Shown here: positions 29,301 to 35,307 of the stretch, piece by piece
Numbering within the stretch: position 1 is the stretch's first letter
How the letters are laid out: each line of letters opens with the position of its first letter
DNA from: Bacteroidota bacterium
GTDB taxonomy: Bacteria > Bacteroidota > Bacteroidia > Cytophagales > Cytophagaceae
Direction: 5' to 3'
Length of the DNA: 64,000 nucleotides
Assembly: GCA_023428135.1 (NCBI GenBank)
Contig: JAEYZG010000005.1
Span: 62,001-126,000, forward strand
Translations under genes and position numbers: made by a program
The notes under the pieces: model-generated
Told to the model about the DNA's origin: nothing
Database searches by the model: none
What the model saw: only the letters and a program-made list of their open reading frames with translations

Positions 29301-30462
29301 CAGAAATGTAACAACACCACTCACACAGGTAAAAACTGAAACCATTAACTTAAGAACTGCTCTGGAACCTGTTAAAGATTTGAGGATTCAGGTAGAAGCT
29401 TCAAGGACTAAGGCCAGTGATTATAAAGAATTTTTCAGAGTTGATTCCCTTGTTAATAGTACAAACTTCGTTTCCGATAACCCATACAGAAATGGTCGTT
29501 ATGAAGTAACATTTATAAGCATCGGAACAGCCTTTCAAGGAAGAGGAAGCGGCGGAAAATACTCTTCAAAAACCTTTGACCAGTTTGTTGAAAACAGAAG
29601 AATTATTTTCGCAAGACATAACTATCCAAATAACCAGGGCGATACTACCTACAGCTTAAATTCTCAGGATGTACTCATTCCGGCATTTATTGCTGCTTAT
29701 TCTGGTAAAGACGCATCCAGGGTAAGCTTGTCATCATTCCCTAAAATTCCTCTACCAAACTGGCGGGTGGATTTCTCCGGATTGACAAGAATTGACAAAA
29801 TCAAAAAACTATTCCCAAGTATAATCATTTCTCACGGATACACTAGCAAGTACAGCGTATCAAGTTTTACTTCATCTCTAGCATACGGTCCGAATGCAAT
29901 AAACCCTAATTCCGACATCGAAAACGCTCCTCCGTCTTCTGTAATAGATGGCAAACTTGTTCCTGTTTATGTAGTAGATCAGGTCGTTATTCAGGAAACA
30001 TTTGCACCGTTAGTTGGTATTAACGTTCGGACCAAGGGAAAAATGACCTATAAGGTTGAATACAGAAGAGACAGAAGACTTGCATTGAGTATGTCAAATG
30101 CTCAGATACAGGAAAACAACAAAAATGATCTTGTGCTGGGTATAGGTGTTGCCAAAACAGGCTTCAAGTTTCCTTTTAAATGGCAGGGCAGGGATATTCC
30201 TCCTTTGAAGAATGAGTTGAATGTAAAATTAGATGTCACTGTCAGTGATTTGAAAACCGTTCAGAGAAAAATCGGTGATCCTGCTGTTGTAACAAACGGT
30301 AACCTTAACTTCCAGTTAAGACCAACCATCAGTTATGTGGTAAATACGAGAGTTAATTTACTATTCTACTTTGAGAGGACAATCAATACTCCAAGAATTT
30401 CAAGTTCATATAGAAGAGCGACAACTTCTTTTGGCATTCAATTAAGGTTCACCCTGTCATAA
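23335..30462 (+). CDS. sprA: T9SS outer-membrane translocon SprA (Sov)
   Basis: 2375 residues, close to the roughly 2,400-2,500 of known SprA/Sov proteins. GTG start 11 bases after ruvA, then a signal-like hydrophobic segment (YILVATLSCVTFYTWVSFG). Internal landmarks of the family include YVRGLEGPFGSNFVDIRPNG, a DDFEGAK segment, and a long beta-strand-rich body with a C-terminal strand ending in FTLS. SprA is the giant 36-strand barrel that exports T9SS cargo, including gliding adhesins, through the outer membrane. The order maeB-ruvA-sprA-gcvH-vanZ is one I recall from other Bacteroidetes (knowledge, not checked). Confidence 0.96.
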   Translation: MLNLNKYILVATLSCVTFYTWVSFGKPSNSTYNHRRSEPPGDSTEENKDRKKRPNYNPSDREGDPFSNRSSKSPFLLKNPTNVQTEVELDSSMENYNIYEKVGELEYRPPSSMSFEEYSRYRQKEMMKSYWKSKSQGLDGETPVSSRGNLIPKIYVRGLEGPFGSNFVDIRPNGLVMLDFGGKWQRVNNPNIPVRQQRTGGFDFDQQISMNVVGKIGEKLKLTANWDTKATFDFQNNLKLEYTGFEEDIIQKIEAGTVSFPLNSTLMQGPQNLFGIKTKLQFGRLSVTSVFSSQRGKSEEIRIQGGSQAREINIKADNYEDRRHFFLGQFFRNNYQSSLASLPVLNSGVKITRVDVYVTNRTNNTQNLRSIIGYLDLGESTPYNKNLQGNSNKAASNESNNLYDKVRNYRTSDNMEANLNSQGLTKGTDYEIIKSARKLLPTDYKFQPDLGYITLNTQIQEDAGIAVAFEYTYQGRTYKVGEMNEDITNITGDSLIILKMIKPSATKTRLPTWNLMMKNIYQVGGTQLTRDNFQLRVIYKNDYSGLDLPVLQEGTIASGKTMLKMTGLDRLNMNNDPIADGNFDYVEDVTIDSKYGRIIFPVLEPFGSNMNQFFDSNTEQNLINKYVFTELYDSTQRDAMLVASKNKYYLKGRYQSTATNSIQLPGINIAQESVIVTAGSVPLVYGSDYTIDGTGRLTITNEGILASNKEIKVRYEKQDIFNFRRKSFFGTRFDYKINDDFLLGATVLHQNETPNITRVSIGDEPSRNTMLGFDANFRKDSRILTKAVDLLPGIQTKAPSTITAAGEVAQLIPGHSKAVSKNGGTAFIDDFEGAKTANDITGSWTKWKIGSTPKRFPQSTSTTTEYTYGRAKLAWYNIDNVFYRNNGTGVPKGLEEHIQNHFIRIVRPQEIFPNQDRQVYTLNQTTFDLAYFPRERGPYNYNPNLNASGELPNPSKNWGAITRDFRNEIDFDNANVQYIEFWMMDPFMNGTNPNSSKSKVPVFLDDNKNSKVTKGGQLFFNLGSISEDVMKDGQHAFENGLPVSDADTAGGVKKNQWGNVTTRAFLTNAFDNDPATRSRQDVGLDGLDNNAEENYFNDFLTKVTSIPGITEDAKNAILGDPSGDNFRHYLGKENDAQQLSVLQRYKNYNGMENNSPIAAGDNNFTQSNSTLPDNEDLNADNTINDLDEYYEYKININENDFAIGKNHVVDKVTGDSGVAWYQFRIPIREPDSIVGNINGFKTIKFMRMYVTGFEDPVVMRFVKLQLVSSQWRPFNEPLYENTGEFLEPSVTPVNISTVSIEENGKVEGNKIPYVLPPGFSRDQDATAQNNRRLNEQSLRICADDIPDKKAGAAYKIINLDLLNYKNLRMFVHAETEDINTKDRDLEAFIRLGTDFKENFYEVAIPLYLTPQGSRDVNQIWRSENELNLRIADLIDVKVLGDKSGRIMSSPFSQTVNGRVITVVGRPDISSVQTIMIGIRNPYTKDGQAKSACIWVNELRATNFQESPGWAATARANVKLADLATISGSMRYTSVGFGTLEQKVSQRERNNTLQWGVQSNISLDKFLPQKLGIRLPLFVGYDREVISPKYDPLDPDVLIKNSLSRFGTGAERDAYKNLILTQTTRRAINFTNIQKVKIKKDAKSHLWDIENLSLTLGYSDTKRTSSTVQDSTIKMYKAGLGYNFTSQAKPFEPFKKVKAFDKKYLKLIKDINFNFIPSTISFRGDLDRRTKTTVFYEASPIYGILSTPYYEKMFNFNRVYGLVWNFTKSLSIDYSANAYAIIDESPTAAPDSKENQDYAWKNLKRFGRMKDYNQSIGANYKVPFDKLPITDWIGADIRYTAGYTWNSGALFQRDTLGNSVRNERTVGVNGKINLEKIYNRVKFLKELNSPPKKLPKPALKKDTTETLPKPEMKGLKAVAKALISIKTINFTYNLTQGILMPGYMPKPNFFGIGEGVDAKSMLPFILGDQDLQKFKREFSEKGYITRDAKFRNVTTPLTQVKTETINLRTALEPVKDLRIQVEASRTKASDYKEFFRVDSLVNSTNFVSDNPYRNGRYEVTFISIGTAFQGRGSGGKYSSKTFDQFVENRRIIFARHNYPNNQGDTTYSLNSQDVLIPAFIAAYSGKDASRVSLSSFPKIPLPNWRVDFSGLTRIDKIKKLFPSIIISHGYTSKYSVSSFTSSLAYGPNAINPNSDIENAPPSSVIDGKLVPVYVVDQVVIQETFAPLVGINVRTKGKMTYKVEYRRDRRLALSMSNAQIQENNKNDLVLGIGVAKTGFKFPFKWQGRDIPPLKNELNVKLDVTVSDLKTVQRKIGDPAVVTNGNLNFQLRPTISYVVNTRVNLLFYFERTINTPRISSSYRRATTSFGIQLRFTLS

Positions 30463-30486
30463 TGTTCTTCAATTTAAAAAAAAGTG

Positions 30487-30494
30487 TATTTTTG
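30487..30494 (+). promoter_or_regulatory. Probable -7 box upstream of gcvH
   Basis: TATTTTTG fits TAnnTTTG and ends 25 bases before the ATG at 30520. No TTTG at the right distance upstream, so support is partial. Confidence 0.4.
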
Positions 30495-30519
30495 GATAGA
30501 AATTAAAAATTTAGACAAA

Positions 30520-30900
30520 ATGAATTTTCCGGAAGAATTAAAGTATACACAAGAACACGAGTGGATCAAAATAGAAGGCAATACTGCTATTGTTGGAATC
30601 ACAGACTTTGCTCAGAATGAATTGGGAGATATCGTTTATTTCGATATTGACTCTGTTGGAGAAACAGTAAATGCAGGTGAAGTTTTCGGAACTGTAGAAG
30701 CAGTAAAAACCGTTTCTGATCTATTCATGCCAGTTACATCTGAAATTGTTGAGTTTAATAAAGATCTGGAATCAAGCCCTGAGCTTGTAAACAGCGACCC
30801 TTACGGAAAAGGATGGGTTATTAAAATCAACATTAAAAACCCGGATCAACTAAGCGGATTATTGGATGCCGATGCATACAAAAAGTTGATTGGCGTATAG
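30520..30900 (+). CDS. gcvH: Glycine cleavage system H protein
   Basis: 126 residues from the ATG at 30520; the frame open from 30484 would add 12 residues that do not fit the family. The N-terminus ELKYTQEHEWIK and the lipoyl-lysine loop GTVEAVKTVSDL (Lys of AVKTV) are canonical, as is the NSDPYGKGWVIKI C-terminus. The lipoylated protein carries the aminomethyl group between P, T and L proteins; it can also serve as a lipoyl relay. gcvP, gcvT and lpd are absent here. Confidence 0.95.
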   Translation: MNFPEELKYTQEHEWIKIEGNTAIVGITDFAQNELGDIVYFDIDSVGETVNAGEVFGTVEAVKTVSDLFMPVTSEIVEFNKDLESSPELVNSDPYGKGWVIKINIKNPDQLSGLLDADAYKKLIGV

Positions 30901-30915
30901 GCGTTTAAACCGAGT

Positions 30916-31299
30916 ATGAATAAAAAATTTACAATTGTCTTTACCTGGACATGGGTGCTTATAATTTTAGTACTCTACCTCATGTCAGGTAAAGCAATTC
31001 CTCAATTTTCATTTTCCAGTCTTTTTCAACTTGACAAGCTGGTTCATTTTACTTTATTCTTTGTACTGAGTTGGCTGCTGGTGAAAAGTTTTAACGCCCA
31101 GACCTCCTACCCGACCTTAAAAATTAATACAATAAGAAAGGCATTCTTAATCAGTTTCCTTTATGGATTTACCTTAGAGTGCCTTCAGTATTTTGTTCCT
31201 GACAGAAATTTTGACCTTCTCGATATTGTAGCAAACACTGCGGGGACATTTTTTCCTCTTCTTTTTATTAAGAAAAAATCTTCTCCTGAAAACGTTTGA
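30916..31299 (+). CDS. VanZ-like family membrane protein
   Basis: 127 residues with about four hydrophobic segments; LDKLVHFTLFFVLSWLLV and YGFTLECLQYFVPDRNFDLL are the VanZ-family motifs. VanZ-like proteins are small polytopic proteins of uncertain role, some linked to teicoplanin resistance. Here its steady position after sprA and gcvH is the best clue, and an envelope or T9SS-associated role is inference only. 15 bases after gcvH, same transcript likely. Confidence 0.8.
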   Translation: MNKKFTIVFTWTWVLIILVLYLMSGKAIPQFSFSSLFQLDKLVHFTLFFVLSWLLVKSFNAQTSYPTLKINTIRKAFLISFLYGFTLECLQYFVPDRNFDLLDIVANTAGTFFPLLFIKKKSSPENV

Positions 31300-31363
31300 G
31301 GTGAAATAACATTTATCTTCACCCTTCATTTATTATATTCCAACTAATAACAAGTTTTGCATT

Positions 31364-32629
31364 ATGATAAAGAATCTGGCATTCTTTTTAGCTATAGCTG
31401 TGTTCACAGCAGATAATTGTTTTTCTCAAGACATCTCCAGAGTCAGATCTTATCTTGATACATTATGCAGTCCTTCTATGCATGGAAGAGGAGCAAATTT
31501 TGATGGAGCAAAAACCGCTGCCAATTTTATCAAATCAGAATTTCAGAAATCCGGACTCAAACCAATTCGAGATAATTATTTTCAACACTTTCAATATGAT
31601 GTTAATTGCTTTGAAGGACGAATTTCACTGCAGGCAGATAAGAAAAAGCTTGCACCTGGAAAAGATTACATAGCAAATTGTATTTCGAGAGGGGGACATG
31701 GCAGAGTGAAAGCTTTATATCTTGACACAATGGTATTTTACAATGATAACATATTAAAATCCTTTTTATCAGAGAATACCAAAAACAAAGCGGTTATCTA
31801 CGATGTTAAATATTACAATAAACTAATTGAAAAACCTGAAATTCTGGATAAAATTCATGAGGGAAAATGTATCATAGAACTTCATGATAAAAAACTTACA
31901 GCTTCGTTATCACCAAAACAATTCAGTAACCCATTTTTTCAGGTAGCCAAAAGTTCTTTCTCAGATGGCATTCAAAGGGTCAAATTTCGGCTGGATGCTA
32001 CTTTGAAGAAAAATTATAGTTCACAAAACGTAATTGGATTTGTAGAAGGTACAAGTAAATCTGATTCTGTTATTATTATTTCCGCCCATTACGATCATTT
32101 GGGTACAATGGGCAAAAAGGTATACTTCCCCGGAGCGAATGATAATGCAAGCGGAGTTTCAATGCTACTGGAATTGGTAAAATACTATTCTCAAAAAGAA
32201 AATACGCCCAAATTTACAATAGTATTTATGGCTTTTGGAGCAGAAGAAATCGGTCTTATCGGGTCACGTTTTTTTACAGAAAATCCTTTGTTTCCATTGA
32301 ATAAGATAAAATTTATGATCAATCTGGACTTAATGGGAACAGGGGATGACGGAATGACAGTGGTAAACGCCACACTTCACCCGGAAGAATACAATAATTT
32401 ACTTGAAATAAATGAAACCCTGAAGCTACTTCCTGCGATAAAAAGAAGAGGTCCGGCAGCAAACTCCGATCATTTCTATTTCTCAGAGAAAGGAGTACCA
32501 GCTTTCTTCTTTTATACCCTTGGTGGCATAAGTGCCTATCACGATGTAATGGACAGACCGGAAACTTTACCTCTTACAAGATTTAAAGAGGTCTTCAGTC
32601 TAATTACAAACTTTGTAAAGAAAATTTAA
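31364..32629 (+). CDS. Secreted M28 family zinc aminopeptidase
   Basis: 421 residues with an N-terminal signal peptide. The M28 di-zinc centre is complete: SAHYDHLG (His, Asp), GANDNASGVS (bridging Asp), GAEEIGLIGS (catalytic Glu pair), NLDLMG (Asp), and a late His in ISAYHDVMDRP. Residues ~110-220 may be a PA-like insertion. It should remove N-terminal amino acids from peptides in the periplasm or outside the cell. No C-terminal T9SS sorting domain is seen. The next gene starts at the base after its stop. Confidence 0.88.
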   Translation: MIKNLAFFLAIAVFTADNCFSQDISRVRSYLDTLCSPSMHGRGANFDGAKTAANFIKSEFQKSGLKPIRDNYFQHFQYDVNCFEGRISLQADKKKLAPGKDYIANCISRGGHGRVKALYLDTMVFYNDNILKSFLSENTKNKAVIYDVKYYNKLIEKPEILDKIHEGKCIIELHDKKLTASLSPKQFSNPFFQVAKSSFSDGIQRVKFRLDATLKKNYSSQNVIGFVEGTSKSDSVIIISAHYDHLGTMGKKVYFPGANDNASGVSMLLELVKYYSQKENTPKFTIVFMAFGAEEIGLIGSRFFTENPLFPLNKIKFMINLDLMGTGDDGMTVVNATLHPEEYNNLLEINETLKLLPAIKRRGPAANSDHFYFSEKGVPAFFFYTLGGISAYHDVMDRPETLPLTRFKEVFSLITNFVKKI

Positions 32630-32998
32630 ATGGCAGCAATTGAATTAAGAATGAACGCTCTTCTGCTAAAAGTTCTGGGTCCTATTTTCGTTTTAATTGG
32701 TCTGGCAGTTCAATATTATCCTTTGAATGCAGATCTATTTAGCAAATCTCTCGTTTCAAATATGTTTTATATTGATGCGGGTTTAGTCGCTTGTATTGTA
32801 CTTTTTACAAATAATATAAAGCTGATGAGGGTATTTAATTACCTTCTTGGCCTTGCTCTCATATGCCTTGTTGCAGCTACATGGTTCACCTTGTTTCCCG
32901 CTGACTATTTCAAATACACCATGGGTAACAAATTGTTAAACACCAACATAGGAATGATATTAATTTTTACCTCTGTTTTCTGGGACAGTAAAAAGTAA
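32630..32998 (+). CDS. Small hypothetical membrane protein
   Basis: 122 residues with four hydrophobic segments (about residues 12-27, 45-62, 68-88 and 102-118) and few charged residues; no family recognised. It begins immediately after the M28 peptidase stop, so it is translated from the same message and may be a partner of the peptidase (inference). It ends 7 bases from the convergent yicC gene, with no terminator visible between them. Confidence 0.65.
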   Translation: MAAIELRMNALLLKVLGPIFVLIGLAVQYYPLNADLFSKSLVSNMFYIDAGLVACIVLFTNNIKLMRVFNYLLGLALICLVAATWFTLFPADYFKYTMGNKLLNTNIGMILIFTSVFWDSKK

Positions 32999-33005
32999 AT
33001 CGACA

Positions 33006-33884
33006 TTAAAGGATATTAAGAGATTGCTCCTTAATTTTCTCCAGTTCTTCTTTCATTTCCACTACCAATTTCTGGATATTTGCATCGTTAGCTTTAGAGC
33101 CGATAGTGTTTATTTCCCTACCTATTTCCTGACTTATAAAGCCAAGTTTCTTCCCGCTCTTATCCACTTTCATATTTTCCAGGAAGAAGTCAAGGTGATT
33201 GTTCAGCCTAACTTTCTCCTCAGTGATGTCAAGTTTCTCAATGTAATAAATCAGCTCCTGCTCGAATCTGCTTTTGTCCATTTGTTCATTGCCAAACTCT
33301 ATAAAATGTGCTTTAATCCGCTCACGTATCATTTGTATCCTTTGGGGGTCAAATTCTGATACACGCTCCAGCAAATCTTTAATCCGCAGGATATAGCTTT
33401 TTAATTTTTCACCGAGTGCTGCTCCCTCCGCCAGACGGAATTTATCACATTGATCAATCGCTTTACTAATAACAGATGCAATTGCTTCCCACTCTTTAGA
33501 ATTATCTTCATTATCCAGATCCTGATTCACCGCTTTGGGCATTGTTAAAGCAATTTTGAAAAGATCACTTTCTTTGGTTCCCACAAAAGCTGCAGTCTCA
33601 ACCAAATCATCATAATATTTTTTAACAAGCTCTTTATTTATAGAAACCCTAGGTTTGGCATCAACTTTTGTTTGCACATCCAAAGAAATGCTGATCTTCC
33701 CCCTTTCAAGTGTATTGCTCACCATATTTCGGATTTCCATTTCTTTATCCTGATATTCTTTTGGAAGTCTAAGTCCCAAATCCAAAAACTTGGAATTCAA
33801 AGATTTAATTTCCACCTTAATTTCAAGATTTTCAGCATCCGACTTTACCATTCCAAAGCCGGTCATTGACCTAAGTGTCATCAT
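33006..33884 (-). CDS. yicC: YicC/YloC family endoribonuclease
   Basis: 292 residues, full family length. The start LRSMTGFG and the C-terminal block EIGREINTIGSKANDANIQ with the conserved Glu/Arg/Asn set are diagnostic; N-terminal LNSKFLDLGLRLPKEY is also typical. Members of this family (YicC, YloC) act as endoribonucleases. Two in-frame ATG codons start the frame; either could be used. The gene has no close partner on its strand. Confidence 0.92.
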   Translation of the reverse strand: MMTLRSMTGFGMVKSDAENLEIKVEIKSLNSKFLDLGLRLPKEYQDKEMEIRNMVSNTLERGKISISLDVQTKVDAKPRVSINKELVKKYYDDLVETAAFVGTKESDLFKIALTMPKAVNQDLDNEDNSKEWEAIASVISKAIDQCDKFRLAEGAALGEKLKSYILRIKDLLERVSEFDPQRIQMIRERIKAHFIEFGNEQMDKSRFEQELIYYIEKLDITEEKVRLNNHLDFFLENMKVDKSGKKLGFISQEIGREINTIGSKANDANIQKLVVEMKEELEKIKEQSLNIL

Positions 33885-34174
33885 TCTATAAATATTTTAA
33901 ATAAAGAAAACCCTGAATAGTCTCTAGACCTCAATCAGGCATTTTTCAAATACAAAAGGTAAAAGTAATTTTTTTCTTCATATATTCTTTACTAAAACGG
34001 CACTAAATCTCTTAATTTTAATTACCTAGTCATTCTGCTTTAAGGCTTCTACAAACTTTTGGATAGCTCAATTTCCAAGTCGAGAATCTTGTTAATTCTC
34101 TATCCGTAACATAGTTCTTATCCCCCACCTAAACCAGCACGATTTCGGATAATGCCACACACAAAAAACATTCT
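33885..34174. other. Intergenic stretch with a small nested inverted repeat
   Basis: No ORF is seen. GGATA (34061-34065) can pair with TATCC (34101-34105), enclosing GAGAAT / ATTCTC (34082-34087 / 34095-34100). The element is AT-rich and short, and could be chance. A TGTATTTG sequence upstream of yicC on the minus strand is a 7-of-8 match to a -7 box. Confidence 0.3.
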
Positions 34175-34175
34175 T

Positions 34176-34230
34176 TCAAAAAATAAAGGGGACTGACTTA
34201 AGTGTCAGTCCCCTTTTATTTTTTTTTTAG
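34176..34230 (-). terminator. Strong terminator after asd
   Basis: GGGGACTGAC (34188-34197) and GTCAGTCCCC (34204-34213) form a perfect 10-bp stem with a 6-base loop, with A-rich and T-rich flanks on either side, so it can work in both directions. It lies just downstream of the asd stop. Confidence 0.88.
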
Positions 34231-34239
34231 TCCTAATTA

Positions 34240-35238
34240 TTAATTAGCAACTACAACATTATTTTTAAGAAGGTACTCTGCAATCTGAATAGCATTGGTT
34301 GCTGCACCTTTTCTAAGGTTGTCTGCTACGATCCACATGTTAAGAGTTTTAGGCTGAGTTTCATCTCTTCTAAGTCTTCCAACAAATACTTCATCACGAT
34401 TATGAGCATTCATAGGCATAGGGTAAACCAGATTTTTAACATCGTCTTCCACAATTACACCTTCAGAACTTCCAAGAATCTTTTTAACCTCATCCAAATC
34501 AAATTCATTTTCGAATTCAACATTAACTGATTCAGAGTGTCCCCCCATTACCGGTATCCTAACTGTAGTCGCAGTTACTTGTATAGAGTCGTCCCCCATG
34601 ATCTTCTTTGTCTCATTGATCATTTTCATCTCCTCTTTTGTATATCCATTTTCTGTAAATACGTCAATATGAGGTATTACATTAAGGTCAATCGGATACG
34701 CATAAGCCATTGGACCATCAACGCCGTTTCTTTCGTTCATTAATTGGTCTACTGCTTTTTTCCCTGTTCCTGTTACAGACTGGTAAGTAGAAACTACAAT
34801 TCTCTTGATTTTATATTTTTTGTGCAAAGGATTCAATGCAACCACCATCTGAATTGTAGAACAGTTTGGATTTGCAATGATTTTATCATCTTTTGTCAAA
34901 GTATTTGCATTGATTTCCGGAACTACAAGTTTCTTTGTAGGGTCCATTCTCCAAGCAGAAGAGTTATCAATCACAGTGATACCAGCTTCTGCAAATTTCG
35001 GGGCAAGCTCCAGAGAAGTACTGCCTCCAGCTGAAAATATTGCAAAGTGAGGTTTCTTACTGATTGCAGTGGCTGCATCAACCACCTTATATGGCTTTCC
35101 CTTGAAAATGATTTCTTTTCCAACAGATCTTTCAGAAGCAACAGGTAATAGTTCTGATACAGGAAGATTTCTCTCCTCCAGCACTTTTAAAATTTGTCCA
35201 CCAACTAAGCCGGTAGCACCTACTACTGCAATTTTCAT
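34240..35238 (-). CDS. asd: Aspartate-semialdehyde dehydrogenase
   Basis: 332 residues. Rossmann start VVGATGLVGGQILKVLEER, catalytic Cys in ANPNCSTIQMV, and the substrate-binding Arg/His region (VRIPVMGGHSESVNVEF). It reduces aspartyl-phosphate to aspartate semialdehyde, the branch point for lysine/diaminopimelate (peptidoglycan), threonine and methionine. It stands alone between its own likely promoter and a strong terminator. Confidence 0.96.
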   Translation of the reverse strand: MKIAVVGATGLVGGQILKVLEERNLPVSELLPVASERSVGKEIIFKGKPYKVVDAATAISKKPHFAIFSAGGSTSLELAPKFAEAGITVIDNSSAWRMDPTKKLVVPEINANTLTKDDKIIANPNCSTIQMVVALNPLHKKYKIKRIVVSTYQSVTGTGKKAVDQLMNERNGVDGPMAYAYPIDLNVIPHIDVFTENGYTKEEMKMINETKKIMGDDSIQVTATTVRIPVMGGHSESVNVEFENEFDLDEVKKILGSSEGVIVEDDVKNLVYPMPMNAHNRDEVFVGRLRRDETQPKTLNMWIVADNLRKGAATNAIQIAEYLLKNNVVVAN

Positions 35239-35274
35239 TTTTGTATTGTTTTTATTGAATTTTTATTCGGGGAA

Positions 35275-35282
35275 CAAAATTA
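35275..35282 (-). promoter_or_regulatory. Probable -7 box of the asd promoter
   Basis: On the minus strand the sequence is TAATTTTG, ending 36 bases before the asd ATG. No good TTTG is found 19 bases upstream. It lies in a ~70-base divergent region shared with the lamin-tail protein gene. Confidence 0.4.
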
Positions 35283-35307
35283 ATCAATTTATTATTATTT
35301 TTACCAT

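Noticed and set aside
31364..32629. T9SS sorting domain on the M28 peptidase
   Set aside because: The protein ends right after the peptidase fold; no C-terminal beta-sandwich of the T9SS type is visible.
34061..34105. Nested inverted repeat in the yicC-asd gap as a regulatory RNA
   Set aside because: Arms are only 5-6 bases, AT-rich and without a T-run; chance is a sufficient explanation.
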